Counted from the first letter of the stretch, positions 1-14,722 are shown. The stretch: 64,000 nt of DNA from Hyaloperonospora brassicae (GCA_947650285.1 CANTFL010001264.1:310001-374000); one strand, 5' to 3'. Translations and numbers: made by a program. The notes: generated from the letters alone by a model not told the origin.

Positions 1-1725
1 GAACAATCGGTGATTGCGAGTCTGCGTGCAGGCATCACAGCTAGTCGCATCGTTGCCTCCCTACGACAGTCTGATATTGTGGGTATTGCTGAGAGCGATA
101 TATACGACATTCACGCAATCGAGCGCGGTAAATTGCCAGGAGGAGGGTCTCAGCTTAAAAACTTCCTTGAAAACTTAGCAAAAAGCAATGAACAAAACAA
201 CAATGCGCCGTACTGAGCAAAATTTGATGCTGAGAAGCAGCTCACGCACCTATTTATCTTGTCTTCCTCTGCCAAAAACAATTACTTCCTGTTTTAGCGC
301 AAGTCGGGTTTTTTCGATTGGTGCCACTTACAAGACTAATCGATTTCGAAAACCTAAGCTACATATTGTGGACGTAGCTGCGGCCAACAACATTTATACG
401 TTCGCCTATTGCTTAATGAGAAGAGAGACGGAAGGCAAATACATATGGGCGATGCAGAAGTTATGGCGGGTACTCGGGATGTTCGACATTAATACGTCAA
501 AAATATATGTTGTTGACCGCGAGATAGCACTAATTAACGCGCTCGGTAACTGTTTTTCCTTTGCAAATACACTGCTTTGTAAATGGCACGTATACAAGAA
601 CATCACTGCCAAGATGCAAAGACATTTTGACTCCACGAAGGAGTTTAAACAATTACAGCTCACGTGGATCAGCTTAGTAAAAGCTCAATCAACGACAGAG
701 TATGACCTCCAGCTTGTTGCAATGAGGATAGTTCTACCAGTTCATGTAATGAAGTATCTGTATGATACTTGGCCGGTTAACAAAAATATGCTCGTTACTT
801 GCTACTTGCGTGGTTGTATACGGTACGTTAATGTGACAACTTCGCGTGTCGGGAGCGCGCATGCGGCTATCAACAAGTGGTTGAATGAATCCACAGGTAA
901 GACGCATTACTTTGAAAATAATGATTTTAGTAGTTTGGCTAGTTGAGTATATTGTTGCCCTTATGTAATCTATAGTCGGTAAGCACAGCTCTTAAATTGG
1001 CTTGCCACGGCCAACTTGATATAGTCAACCGCTAAAAAGAAAGGAAACGCGCGGTCGACGAACTGCAAATAGGATCTCTGTTTGCAGGTATAATGGACAA
1101 GAATTACGTTGCAGGTGTGCTAGCAGCGCACCGTAAATGGCTTAAAAACTTGACCCAGGACCTTGATAGAATATGATGACAAAAACCTTAAACATCCTTG
1201 TCGTCAAGAAATATTCAGATTGCATCGGCCGCTCACAGTATAAAACTTTGGCCAGCATTAATGGTTGGTCCAACTTCGGACACTAAGGGCTGATAACGAG
1301 ACAGTCAGATATGATATTGTCGCCTATGATAATGTGCTAAAAGGACTTCGTAAAAGTAAGTAAATATGACAGAAACCAGCAAAGGATACTATACGATCAT
1401 GCTGTTGCTGATCCAGATTACGTAATACGTACCCCTGTGCTGGTATGAACGCGCGAACGCCCAACAAGTTCTACCCGCCGCAATTTATCTTACTTTGAGC
1501 ACGTATAGAACGCGTTGAATCCCTAGAGACGCCATCTATTTGGAAGCTGTAGTAATTTAAGGCACAATGTGAGGACATGTCGTCAAGCCACAGAAGAAGA
1601 AGCGGTCTATCCAGCACCTCCAGCATTGCGCCAGTGTGTAGATATAGCGCATTTCGACCCTTTGTTCGATGCTGTCAAGATGCATCAAAAAATGAATATT
1701 GAGGTAGATGTTATTAGCCGTTAGC
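1..1725 (+). pseudogene. MULE transposase (FAR1-like family), copy A, degenerate
   Basis: Remnant of a MULE-family DDE transposase that would have cut and moved the surrounding element. The frame starting at base 1 is open from the window edge to a TGA at 214-216 and matches copy B (QSVIASLRAG, IVASLRQSDIV). The catalytic region continues in another frame, open over 188-946, where real homology starts near 310. VVDREIALINALGNCF carries the conserved Asp and LLCKWHVYKNI the C-x-W-H motif typical of MULE transposases. After 946 the matches to copy B continue through many stops, and the C-terminal zinc knuckle seen in copy B has been lost here. At least one frameshift and several stops make it a pseudogene. 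The family assignment is firm; the exact 3' end is approximate. Confidence 0.8.
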
Positions 1726-2049
1726 AATATACACGTTCTACTTGACTAAGATGCCATCACTATATAAATAACTCAGTTTAACTACACATTAAATTTTGTC
1801 TAAATGAATTTCTAACAACCTTTGAAAGCTTTCCACAACAAGCGATTTATGAAGATACGTTTGTTGTATCACTCCAGCACATTTAGAGGTGGAGAAGTAT
1901 AAACTACGTGTTGTGATATCAAGATCATTTATGTACACGTTTATGTCGTATCCACTTTAATTAAGCCGATGCCAGCCTACATTTCAAGTTCTATATTAGT
2001 TTGCTATCCTATCTAGCAAAGGTGTGGGTAGTCTACGTTATCTCAACAC

Positions 2050-2920
2050 ATAGAGTTATTTACGATCGCATTCGCAGTCGATCAACTGGATTAAGGCGAT
2101 GTCAAAGCAACACCCCATGGAGAACGAGCCGCAATTAACATCAATTTCAGTACGTGACAAGGAGGTGGTCACGGCAACTTTAAGACGACTCAAATGACTA
2201 ATCGAACAATACTGTATGTAAGACAAACAATTGTTACGAATATACGAATCAGCGTGACCACTATCGTCTACCGGTATCACATAACAGCGCAAGGATCAGT
2301 TTATCGTACGACTACACCATCCTCATCATGCATCACAATACTCACGTCCTATATAATTGCATCCAGAACCATCGTTTGGCTAAGGGCTGGACACCGGTTC
2401 GCTTATTTCGTTAATTCTGGAAAGCGGGTGAGCCAAACAGCAGCAGCCGTACTCATGACTAAAATCACATGACAACCCCGATAGACAGAAAGCAGCGATG
2501 GCGTATCAACAGGAGCGCGAAAATAATTCTATCAACAGGTAACTAAGTGTCAGGAATCCGCTGAACGTCAGCAGGTACTTAGCATAGCTGGAACAACGAA
2601 AACTTTTATCGATCATGCAAACATCAGTGTTTCCGTCTTCACGTTCACGTCAACAACATAGACGAGAACTTGTGTATCTATTCAGACGCTAGAATAAACG
2701 ACTTCCGTCACATTGACGATCACTGAGGGCATTAAATAGTTGCCTAGGCGAGACACAAAGCACTTGATATTGGATGAACCATCGAGCTTCAATCGTTTCG
2801 TAATTGATTTGGTCAGCAAAAATTTTTTTAATTGATGCTATTTTGAACCCTACAATGCTGACCACGTGTGTAGAAAACGACGTCCTGTCTTTACCCACTC
2901 ATGTCGTGCGTGACGTTGGT
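2050..2920 (+). pseudogene. Second degenerate coding region of MULE copy A, unknown function
   Basis: I do not recognise this protein. It lies downstream of the transposase and matches copy B at 56225-57225 at the amino-acid level in the same relative orientation. Shared pieces include VTATLRRLK, IEQYC.DKQL, and a second block with TSVTLT, EGIK, LPRR and PS.FN..VI. The A copy is interrupted, for example by TAG inside EGIK.LPRR near 2740. Conservation at the protein level suggests a real second gene carried by the MULE rather than chance. The antisense frame is also partly open in both copies, so the coding strand is an inference from the better protein match. Confidence 0.45.
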
Positions 2921-3387
2921 CGGTAGATGCAGCTTTCAATCGCGTTTTAGATGTAGGCACTTAGACTCTGATCTCGACGAGGGAGATGTAATCGACGGCA
3001 TTATGCAGCCGAAGTCTAGGAAGTATCAGAAGCACGAGCGACGACGGTACGAGCGACGGTAACGACTGTCGAGCGGAAGGAGGATTGACGGTATCGTACA
3101 ATCCTATCTGTTTCGTTGGCTATATAAAGGACGCAAATACTTGGGGGTCTAATACTCCGCTCCGCGCACTTAATAACGATCATGAAAAGGAACAGAGCAG
3201 CAAAGCCCGCTTCGCCTAGTGCGCACTGCTTCGCGTTGCGTAACAGGTCAAATATTCTTCTGATTTTTGTAACGGTAATATGTGTATGTGAAAACGTTCG
3301 TGAACATTTTAGACTTAAGTAAGTTATATAACACCAATTTTTGAATTGAGAGACCTCAAAAGCAATTGAATTATTTAATTTATGGGT

Positions 3388-3440
3388 TGAAGGCTCATTA
3401 GCGAAAACTGAAGGCTCATAAGTGGCTCCCTTTAGATATT
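3388..3440. repeat. 3' terminal inverted repeat of MULE copy A
   Basis: The sequence TGAAGGCTCATTAGCG, a short divergent spacer, then GGCTCATAAGTGGCTC matches, in the same orientation, the right edge of copy B at 59752-59796. Since copy B is inverted, that edge is its 5' end. The same sequence is therefore at opposite ends of the two copies, which is what a terminal inverted repeat predicts. Confidence 0.65.
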
Positions 3441-4422
3441 CATTTTTACTGCAGCACAGGGTTGCATATTATATATGCAACAATCTTAAACAAGTGTAAT
3501 ACATAGAATATAAATGTGACTATTCGTATATAATCCTATATCAACAAGTGATGGATCTCTTTATAAGCGTGATTAATTAAAAAAAGTGGTTCGAGATTCT
3601 CATGGCGCAAAAACAATCATTTATAGCTAAACAGAAGACCCTTTGTTGCATTACACGATTACTTTAAATTTATTTTTCCTATACATTGGTCTTAAGGACA
3701 TGATGTTGATCGACTTATACAATTACATGATATGAGTTGTTGACACTAAAAATGAAATGACATGGATCACTATAGCCACATATAACAAGCATTAAAAACG
3801 TCGAATGTAATGGCCTTGTACATATGGTAGCTTGATCTACTTCTAGATGCACATCTACGTGCGGAGACCACAAACTGTTGCGTCTATCTTGCTCAGACGG
3901 AAGTTACGTATGGCACAAACATTGTTTCTGTTCTTGTTCATCGCAAGAATAGTAGGTCTAAGCTTATTATTGTTTCAGACCTGGAATATATAAAGTTTTT
4001 GTCGTCTCTCTAGTATAATTTTAGCTCAAGCCAAAATCATTATAACTATTCTGTGTGGATAATTCTCCCTCATTATTTTGAGGATGTTATGTAGTGGAAT
4101 TGTACGTTGACTATGTATACAATATATGATATGGTTTCTTAGGTAAAAATCAATCAGAAAATTGGTGTTGGGTGTGGAGCTAATCATCTAATATTGTTGT
4201 GGAACGGTTTGTTGCTGATGATCCGAACAATTGCCAAAACATATATCTGTCAATAACAGATCCTTACGTAAGGCTTGTTATGCTATGACAGGCTGTCACG
4301 TAGGTTATTAAATTTATTGCCGAGACGTGCTGTGCTAGATAGTCTAGCTGAGATGTGGAGCGCGAAAAAGGGGTAGGGAGAATAAAAAGGCCATCATGTT
4401 CTCCGCGGGGTGAGAGAATTAC
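3441..4422. other. AT-rich spacer, no gene seen
   Basis: No long open frame or recognisable domain. It separates MULE copy A from the pogo-like relic. Confidence 0.6.
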
Positions 4423-5720
4423 TTGGCAAATAACCTGGAAGCTGCTGCGCGCGCGAATGCCACGGGCTCCAAGATCTGCCGCGTTTGTAACGAATATCCT
4501 ACAATTCCGGAGCGAACGATTCGGCATCGAGGCAAACTTTTAAACAAAAGGGCGGCGCTACAAAAGCCTGGATCTCGGTCAATACTGGAAATCATAACAG
4601 GGGGTCTTCTTAACTGATGGTCAGAATGCAGAAGAATGGGCAGCCAGTTTATTGTAAGACAGTGCTGGTGAAGGAAACGACATATACCGGGCAAAGTACA
4701 GTGTGACGCGAAGCACCGGATTTCCTATAAAACGACGGATATTATGCCTCCTCAAGCGTCATCCGCTACACTACAGTCAGGTTATCAACCGTTCTCGGAA
4801 CGATATATATCGACGGTCTGCGTGATTTATTCAACAATTACAATCGAAATACCTCGAGCGCAATGCAAGCCCGGATCGAGTGTACAACATTGTAGAGAAG
4901 GGGTCCTCCCAGAAGAGCAGGCATACGAATGTGATGGTTTTAAATGGCTAGTGGAACGTGTGGAGCAGGTCCGCACATTGCAATTTCCACTCCACCATCG
5001 TCGCGTGCGCGTCAGCGGCGTGCTTTGTCTGTCGATTGCTGTAAATATTACCAGGTGAGCGTGTTGCACGCGATGTTGGACAAGTGCAACGTCTTGGGCG
5101 CTGCTGTCACGATCGCTCCTCGGGGTCTCATGAGAAGCGGTAATTTATACGATGTCTACGCCGCTTTTCGGACGCCGTGCCCAATGCTGTCGAGTGAGTG
5201 CTGATACTAGTACATGACGGCTGCAGCAGTCATAACAACGGTGAAATTGTGCGCGAGTCGGTGCGGCTTAAGATCATACTCTTTCTTATACGAAAGAATG
5301 CAACCTACCTCCTGCAACCGCTAGACGGGGCTATAATCAAGTTTTATATGTCCAGGATCGATTCCGTGATGCACGATACAAGCTTGAATGAGGGCGAAGG
5401 CTTATTCTCGCGCAAAACAGCTATCTTCTTGGTAAGCACCGCGTGAACCAAGGCCATCGTGGACAATTCTGCTCATGTGGTATCTGGCTTTAGAGCGTGA
5501 GAACTTAGGCCACTATCACCGCCGCAATTGCATCGTCGGCTGAAGCTGTTAAAATACGGTTAATGCGTCAAGGACTTCGATTTGGTCTTCTGGTTCACAG
5601 TCAGAGAGGTCGTGCAGGCCAAACTTCGAATGCTTCCTGCATCCTCTACTGACGTCTTGATAAGCGCGCAAGACCATCGACGAGAATCGTCGACTTTCCT
5701 GCGTGAGTACTTGCAAAATT
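4423..5720 (+). pseudogene. pogo-like (CENP-B/DDE_1) transposase relic
   Basis: Decayed transposase of a pogo/Tigger-type element. An N-terminal helix-turn-helix-like stretch (4423-4617) contains PTIPERTIRHRGKLLNKR followed by QKPGSRS, the usual DNA-binding region. The catalytic core is at 5198-5446: LVHDGCSSHNNGEIV carries a catalytic Asp, and NATYLLQPLDGAIIKF matches the N-A-T-x-L-L-Q-P-L-D signature of DDE_1 endonucleases. Family matches continue out of frame to about 5660 (AIVDNSAHVVSGFRA, then VREVVQAKL). The gene is split among at least three frames with several stops between 4618 and 5198, so it is inactive. It has no clear partner in the window, and I did not find its terminal repeats. 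Confidence 0.75.
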
Positions 5721-8700
5721 TTCACTTACAGCAATCATCCCTAATGAAATTGCATTTTTACATAGAGAGTTTCGGCAATAAACTGGGTAATGCTAATTGT
5801 TTGCGAAATTTTCGTGATTCTTTACTGGGCGAACTATCGCCTATTCTCGCGCGTTATGCTTTTTATAGACTAAAATTAATAGAACTCTTATTGGTCTTTA
5901 ATTTTGTTTATTTAAACTCTCCAATTTCGAGCTAAAATCAAGATGAATTTGTATTTTATTAGGGTCTGTGTATTATGGCAATAAACCGGTTCGTCACGTT
6001 ATAGACTTAAGGTAAAAAGTAGCTTTGTCACATAAATTCATCTGTACATGACGGACCTATGCCGAAGCAGATTAAGCCAAGCAAATATTTTTTAAAAACT
6101 TCTATTCCATTTAGCGTGCGATTTTTTTAAATTGATTAACGAGTAAAAGTTTACTGAAACGGATAGGAGCTATATCCAGAAAAGAATACCGAATATTATT
6201 ATCATTACATTTAGATTTAAATTAGGTTAGGCGAATGCTCGAATAGCTCGGGTACGATACTGTTGATATCTGATGTCCAACCTCAATCTTAAGTACCCCC
6301 ATTTATAATAAATTCAATTTTGGATCAGGTTTTTTATTAAGTTGTAAATGTTGCACATAAATTAGAGATGCCGACAATGCAAATGAATAATGTACGCTTA
6401 TAGTGCCAAAATGCTCATTTGTAGTTATTGTAGTGAAAGGTATTTTAATGAAAGAGGTCAGAGCCTTTACAAATTGTCGGGTAGACAATCGAAAGCGCAC
6501 AGTACAACTAAAGCATTTTCATAATATTTGTTGACTGTCAGGCTAGTATAAAAAGTGGTTTTGTCGATATAAGATTTTTGGATAAGTGATGGGGAGGACA
6601 TCAAATTATAGATCTAATCTCACAATAGGCGTGTGGTCGCGCGTATTCCACCTGATGGTGGCTATAAGGTTGGTACACCTATTTTACGTTTAGTTACTAA
6701 TTATTTATATTTCCGACCTGAAACCAAAATCTGTATCACTAGGAATATACGGTACATTTCAACGTATGCATTACCATATTTTAGTCAAAGATGGTTTACG
6801 GCATTGTTACAGAAGAAAATCTCGAAAAAGATGAAGACGATGGTCATTGGTAAAAGATGCTATCAATCGAACAGATATATAGGTTGAATTAACAAAGATG
6901 AATGGATAAAAGCTTAAACGTTAATTTTGAGAATGTGGCAGTGCGAATTTAGCATCCAGATATAATATTAAATCGTGCAGACATCGATTTTACACGTAAA
7001 CAACGCTTTAAGCGCTTCACACTTTAGGTAATTACTTAAAATTTGAGGAGATACATCGCTTCCGTATTATAGATCAATCTTAAGCGATAGCTTGACATAT
7101 GCATATGTATGGAATCGCCTATGATACCAACTCGTGAGAAATTAATGCGATATAGAATAATCGAATGCAAATTATGTAACTTGTAAAAAAACTTAAATAC
7201 GGCGTATGACAGATCAGGTCTTAAAAAACCGGTAGAGACAAGCTTATGAAGACAAGGCTATATGAACGGCGCAAATTATTTCCATCGTTTATTATTGTTG
7301 TTTTTGTGATAAGATCATGGTTTGGCGTTTAAGTTTCATAGTAAGTGATTTAATACGACTTATGGTACCTAAACACAGTGTAATATATAAAGGGCTTGCC
7401 TCTATATAATCATACGCGCATTTGATGGACAAAAAGGCCTTATATATATGAGCACATAAAGAGCTTATACGGCTTAATTACGGTAAAATTGTTTTAGGAT
7501 AGAGCGGTGTGAAACAGGAAGATTACGGAATTTATTACTTATCTAATGATGAATTTACATGACTAGACAGTCACAATCATTCGGATGAATTTATTATTAA
7601 ATGAAATCAAAACTGTGTCTTGAAATTCCTAGATGACGACAAGCGCTTTAATTAAAGCAAGAATATCTCGATCGTTTGATCACTGAAGGCGAGTGACATA
7701 TAATGTATAAGATATTAATAAAAGAATGAATGGTTTTCTAGAGTTCAGTAAGTAACCGAAAGAAACAAAGCACTGGATTGAAATGCAGAATTTATCCATC
7801 GGACACCTACTTCCACCCGGCTGATCTCATCGACCATTTACATGACAATACGTTTAGTTTGGTTAAAGGTTAATATTTATCGGTATAATCGGGAACGAAA
7901 AGACGTCGGCTTTTAAACCATTGATTAATCCTATGGGCTTCATCGAATAAATGAACTCTATCTTTTAATGTGCGAGACGGCTCAAATGGTCAACAGAGCG
8001 ACGAAGTGAAGTAGAGCGGTAAATTAAGTGGAATGCGCATTGATGAAAGCAAAGCGATCAAATCCTTACAAGATTGCGGTGTTCACATAGCTATGCCAAG
8101 ACTCCAACTCATTAATCAAGTATATCGATCGACGAATTCGGGATATCAAGATCTTTTATAGGCCCTTACGAAGAGTCAAGCTATCTCAGTCAAGGGCTGC
8201 AAAAGGCGAGCGTAAAATTATAATAAAGCACCGATCGGAGTGCCTCTCCCGTCATTTTGCAAGTCTTAGCATCACAAACAGCGGATGATCAAGCCACCAC
8301 ATTTATGATATCATCTTTTCACTACGAAAGGTTAACAGCTGCTTTGATTTTTGACCATTGTCTATACCCTTTAATATTTGTCGTTTTTATGGAGCAAGTC
8401 TGCAGGGGAAATGCTTAATAGTTCCCGGACACCCGTGCACACTTACTCGATTAAGTCCGGATAGTAATATATTATGATGATGGCATGGAAACTGCGGTGG
8501 ACGAATGTAGAAGAATTGATACAGATATCGCTATATACGTATCGTGTAAGTACATTACCTAGATCGCGGGTGTCTGATCGCGCAATTACAGATGAACTAT
8601 ATATACTTGCGACTGATTGGATGCTGTGACTGTGGTGGACTATCTCATTTACATAGAGAAGGGTAAGCTTATAGTTATATTTTGTGTAGTCTTCCTTCGG

Positions 8701-11700
8701 ACCTCTTAAATACAAACTATGAGGTATGTAACGTACCTCAAAACGCTGCATGTTTATTGATATCAATTGTATCTGCTTTATTGAATTACTTATGTAAAAT
8801 TACCCGCGAATTGTTTTTTACTTTACTTTTGTATCACTTATCCGCATCTTAAGCTATTCTAAGTAGAGCTATCATAGCTTCTTGATCGAAAATTGCTTAA
8901 TCTCTAGGATGTTATCTTCTCTGATCAAATAACGACTTAACAAGACAAAAATATTTAGAACTACGAGCTAAAGGTCGATCAGGTATGAGAAATGTAAATT
9001 AACATGCAAATATTTTTTATGATCTTCATTTTTATATTTTAGGACATACATATAATTTAAAAGCAAGTAACACAAACACTTAAGAGTATATCCTGTGGTT
9101 AGGCCTCATAAAGTCATGATTAAAGACGCCTTTGTAGGGCACGAGTCTTTTGCCCGAATCACTGTGTTACTAATGTTTTCCACGTAATAACACGATGTTA
9201 TTTTTTTGTTAATAAAACCCAAGGGTACCTCTTTGTTGGAAATAAAACTTTAGATGCATGTATTAGGTAGCGAGAACACCATTAAACGTACATGTTACGA
9301 CAAAAATTTATCGAAGTAATCATCCGCAAGGTACACGAATCCAATCGTATGTATTTTAAAGGTCAATACCGTAAAAATATTTTATAACGCTTATAGTGAT
9401 GGCAAGCATTAATACGCATTATGTGCGTGTTCTTTTAATTTTTTATGGCAAGCGCGGGACCATCGTAATTATTTAATTGTTATTCGACTTTTGCTATCTA
9501 TATTTACAGTGTCGTTTCCACGTTAGATACTATGTACACATGCTTGTTGTCACTAGATCAGCTATTAAGTTACTTATAAGCCACCGTACGAAGGTAATCG
9601 ACGTAAGTAAGAAAATTATATTATATAGCATATATAATGCACCTCTTACAGAGCTAAAATAATATATTTTTATTTATATTAAGAAGCAATACAAGTAGTT
9701 AAATGAAGTATGTCTAATTGCGCGTCAACTTAAGGTGTATTGAATGTAAACAGTCGATCCAAGGCATCGTAAAATCATGGTACGCTAGGTCGAATATCTT
9801 TGTGTCGTCACAATAATTCGGATTTAGAGTTTAAATATGAAATGCTTAAGTTGAACATAAGCTTATGACGCGTTTAGAAGTATATATGTTGCAACATACT
9901 GCAATAGTTAATTGGTTATCGATAAAATTTGCCATGTGTAGAACATCCTTTATATCTTGTTTGGAAACCTTTGGCTCTAAATGTAGTGCAAGTTTTAAAC
10001 TATTTTTATTGTGTTAATTTCCGTCATATTGAAGACAGTTCTATAATTTATCCCAGGTCTATTTTTTTATATGTATAAATTTCTGTTTATTCTTACCTGT
10101 CGCTTTATATAAGGGAATGGGTACGGAAACAATGTATTTCCTTTTCTGTTTTCGCTAGACTGTTTCTACTTTTCTCATACGACATCAATTTAGAAGTATC
10201 AAATACGACTTCATTTACGGTAATGTATCTGTACATCACTATTCGTGTAAAATCAACGATAAGCACATGCCTAAAACCTTTATATACAATTCGTTGTGGA
10301 AGATTACGTTCAAAATGTGTGCTATTTATTTGAGCGTTTTATATTACACAAACATTATGTAAAGAAACTGGATTCATTTTTAGTTTGCTTCAAATATAAC
10401 GTATACATTCTAATCGACTTATTCTGTTTACATTGTACAACGAAGAGTCCTTTTGCACAGACTGTCAGTTGGATACTCAGGTCGAGTAAGCGCTTGTCAT
10501 AGCGACGTACAAAATTTATAAGTAGACACGTAATGATGCAAAACTTTCACCGCTATCCAACTTCGCTACCAGCGCAGCGTCTGAATCATCGTATTCTCTA
10601 CTTACTATCGCCTCGTATGGACTAACGTGCTTTATATTTAGCAAATGTAAATTGTCAAGTGTTAATACTTCATTGTGTCAAAAAGATATTACATTGATTC
10701 ATTTCATCGATAAATGTTAAGACGAGCTCATACGATCATGGCGGGCACTGAATTCTACCATCAACAACGCATCGTCATCTATCCAAAAAAATTTGGATTG
10801 GGGTTTGTTATGATCTCTAATAATCTCATGGTAAAAAAATACGTTATTTGATCCGTACCGGATGAAGGAGCGATCTGTGGGCAGATTTTCTTTCTTCACT
10901 GTTTGTTATACAAGAGCTTGGATGTCAAATCTTAATTTTAATCTTTTGTGGCTGTTGCGTGCGTTGTTCGGATGAAATTGTGCTATAAAATAATATCCAA
11001 CTTATGGCTAACAATCCTAACATGATTCTAAGTTTGCATATTTATGTATACATCTCCACATCAGCTTTATTTATCTCTTCTATTAAACCATATCTCAAAA
11101 ATACACAACGTACTCCTCCTCAAAATGATCTATCACTAGCGATATTGTCATGATATATTGCTTTCGTATATGACAACTTACTTGTTGACAGATTGTTTTA
11201 GTAGATGATGTCAGATGAGCGTATACAAAGCGTAAATCTCTCTTTCTTCTGAGCAGTGTTTTTCGACATATTGAAGCTTTACACAGCCTTTAATGTGTGG
11301 CGTATCCCACGCAAAGGTAATATTTTTGCGGCTTCTTCTCGTAGTTATTCACTCATTATTTATTTGCGTGTTTACTCATTGTAGATCATAAATAAAGGGC
11401 ATAATGCAGTGTCTGTTATTGTGTAAGCCCAACGAATCTTAGCTTCAACCTTGCATGTTATCATTATTTATTGCCTTTTAAAGTTGGCATTTTTTTACAC
11501 TCCGCATCTTACGTTAACTTTGGCTTCAAGAAAACAGTAAATAATATTATTAATCAAAAACTATTTTAACCCTGGTGTCCGTCGATGTTGCTGAACGTCC
11601 GTGTGTCCAGCTTCAGTTCGTGTTCAATTTTTTACATTTGTCTTTGCTTTGAATTTGATGAGCTAAGTAGTCCCATCACTTATATTATTATAAATATAAA

Positions 11701-14590
11701 CGTGTTTAACATATTAGAAGTCGAGAAAAAATGACAGTATACGCGGAGGCCAAAAAAACGCTTTCGTTTTCGTCAGCACCATAATTTATGAAAGATCTGC
11801 TTGCAATGACAACATAGTCTTTTACGTTGAATTCTTGGAAATTCTTGACGCATTTATTGTCAAATAAATTCATTCGACACAAAAAGGATATCTTAGATTC
11901 TAAAAATACTTGGCGAATGTATTATTGAAGTCTGAGTTCTCGGTAACTGTTTAACGTGGATGGATCATTCTAGAATGCTAAAGCCTACTTACTCATCCCC
12001 TTATTAGCCTCCTTCCCGTAGCATACCGAGAATCGACGCTGAATGTGTAAAAGGTTCGCTGATACGACCAGATCATTTCCTATGTAGACGTCACATTGAT
12101 TTGCATCGAAGCGCACATCAGCCTATTATCGGACATTTTTTACAATTAACAAGTCTGTCCATCTAGAATTAGTAGTCATAGCTCTCAGTTTATGGTCACC
12201 CCAGTTCCAATCTTGCCTCAAAATAAAGTATGCTTGTCCCAATAGCACTACAACAACTTGGTATAATACATAAACATTTCACATAAATCATTCAGCTCAT
12301 GTTGCTATGCGATTACTAATTTTTAGATTCTAACCATATGAAACAGTATTTTACTGCTCGAAAACTAATATGTGTAAAATCATGGAAGAATTCCAGACCT
12401 CATTCTCTTCCGTCAAATAATCTTTTAGACTCAGATGGTTCGTGGCTTATTGTGTTGCATCTGTGCTAAGTCAGCGAAACTGCTTCTTTTTCGTTTATTC
12501 TAGTGTCACTCTTTCTCTGCGCATCTTTTCCCCTGTCCCTTGGATAAGGAGCACCCGAAAAAATACTGCGATCAATAGCATTTAGTAGCAATTTCTTATC
12601 GTATTAATCAAGCAGATTTCTCTTTGCGTCCACTCAAATACTTTGATACATTTCCATACAACCTTATGACTATTACGTATATGGCAAGCAATATTCTTAG
12701 AGAAAAGCCATCTTATTCTATTGCTCCATCGTTTTGTATGAAAATTTCATTGAAATAGAGCTCAATCAATTGATCTGTGTGGACGGCCAGATTGTTATAA
12801 TATTTTTGCGATACACACGTAGCCATATAGACAACCTAATGTGATCTAAAGGTTGCGCTTCTTGTAGTATTCCTAAGCGTACACCGCACATCCATAAGCG
12901 TTATTTAAATTAAAGGTTCAGAAGACGCTTTACCTTGGCCCCTTGTGCAATAATTTGTGATTACTTAATGTTTTTAACATGTAAATCAGCGTTCACATCG
13001 GACTCTCAAATATTTTTTTCGATAGTTGGCTTAACCTTCACTTTGTTGCGAAGGCCAACATAATTTAAATCTGCAATAAATCTACTAAATGCCGGTCCAG
13101 ATAAGTTTTTAAGGCTTCTATATCGATTATTTGGCGTCAAGAAACGCCAGTGGGCTCAAAGTAAGTTTACTTTCGTATCAGGAATGTTACTGGAAAAAAA
13201 CTAACTTGTGAACCAGAGATGATGTTTTCACCTCATAAACGTCGTTGCGTATTATATTCTTACCACTATAGCTGTTTTCTGCATTGTACAATTTTACGTA
13301 CTGCACTATTCATGGAAAGGTCTGACTTATATGGGGAACGTGAGGGAGTATAACATTCGAGGTTGCTTAGATGTGGATTAACCGTTGGGTGGGAAATACA
13401 ACATCACGAGTAATTTTTGCACAAAGGCAAGTTGGTTCTCTTCATACGGACAAGCAATGTAGCCTTCCGACGTATAACTAAGCCAATATTGGTTAAAAAT
13501 TATCCGATACAATATACCTCAGATGCTAGCGTGACCCTATTCGCTGCCCGAACTACGATCGAACACATCAAGAATATTAAGACATGATATCGAGTTGTCT
13601 TAAGGGGTTAGCACATTCAATTATAGAGGTCAAGCACTAACACATCGATCATGTCGTCTTTAAGGCGAATTAAAGCTAATACATCCGAATTGTAACCGTT
13701 GGTCTTGTGATGTAATCGTGCACAATCAAACCCTTACCTACTCATAAATAAGGTCAGGATCATTATCGAGTCAATATACCTGAAAGAGTTCGACAAACAC
13801 TACTGAAGAGTGCACAAAGTAAGGAAGAAATAGTTGTGGAAACAATAACGGAGTATGTCTCCGCTATTCAGCTCTTCGGGTATTAGGGTTAAGTCAGCAT
13901 TGACCGAGAAGCTTGAGCATTTACTGCAACACATCAGCGTCGACACGTCATAGTGTACTGTATTTATTCAACCACTCGACTTGTACCACCTTGTCATAGT
14001 AAGCGGGCGTTTTTCGTCAAGTCACTATGATTGCTAGAATATTGGAAATGCGAGGTGCCTTACTCGTTCTGTAAGCACCGCCTATACGCTCTGCGTCCAA
14101 TATGATAATGACGACCTCTAAATAGGTTACAAGTATCTGCTCTAAAAACAGCTGTGACGACAACACGTGTATGTTTATATAGCCATTTAATATATAAATG
14201 TATATATTTAAGTCGAGTTGGTGATCCATGTATATTGTTAAATTGTTTTGTAACTTTCTATATACAACATATTATCGTGCCCTGTCACTTCCGTCAAAGC
14301 ACAGAATTCCCATCCTGGTATTTTATTTCAATAACTTTATTGCTACAAATCGGTAAAATATAACGGAATGTTCTCTTTTGACACAATACGATACACATTT
14401 TTCAAAGGTGCGCCAAGCGTCTGTCAATTTCTTTTTGATTTGATTCGACTGGCGTTAGATTCGAGGTCAATAACATACTTGAGTTATAAAACAATACGGA
14501 GAATAAGAATCTTAACGTGAAGGATAAAATACAAAATTGCAGCTTAGTCGGTCGTTACATTCAGTTTCATGGTCTACTGCGAATATAATT
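5721..14590. other. Long AT-rich region without recognisable genes
   Basis: About 8.9 kb of AT-rich sequence whose open frames are short (none reach 110 codons) and show no domain I recognise. It has the look of deeply decayed transposon DNA. A few stretches faintly resemble retroelement protein (for example the minus strand near 11.8 kb and the plus strand near 7.97 kb), too weakly to annotate. Confidence 0.5.
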
Positions 14591-14593
14591 AGT

Positions 14594-14722
14594 AGGCCAC
14601 GACTAAGGGTACACCCCACTTTTGCTAGGGGCACACCCCAGTTTTGCTACGGGCACACCCGCCTGCCTGAAATGAAAAAAAGACTTCACAGTTTATACTA
14701 CAGAATGTTATGTATAATACGT
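14594..14722. repeat. Left terminal inverted repeat with 22-bp subrepeats
   Basis: Contains GGGTACACCCCACTTTTGCTA followed directly by GGGCACACCCCAGTTTTGCTA and a partial third unit. The reverse complement of 15446-15572 has the same order of units. Such subterminal repeats are often transposase-binding sites; that role is inferred here. Confidence 0.65.

Larger units (their letters stand above)
1..3440 (+). mobile_element. Mutator-like element (MULE) copy A, 5' end outside window
   Basis: This is the 3' part of a MULE-type DNA transposon. Nearly all of it can be matched by eye, in inverted orientation, to 55757-59796 (copy B). It holds a broken transposase, then a second degenerate coding region, then a terminal repeat at 3388-3440 that also occurs at the outer end of copy B. 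Frameshifts and stops show it is dead. The 5' terminal repeat lies outside the window. Confidence 0.75.

Noticed and set aside
7950..8060. Faint resemblance to the integrase segment around GQTERAN
   Set aside because: Only about 30 bases align and only with gaps; no colinear neighbours.
11700..11880. Minus-strand resemblance to a gypsy integrase tail (FNVKDYVVIASRS)
   Set aside because: Too short, with no supporting reverse transcriptase or integrase match nearby.
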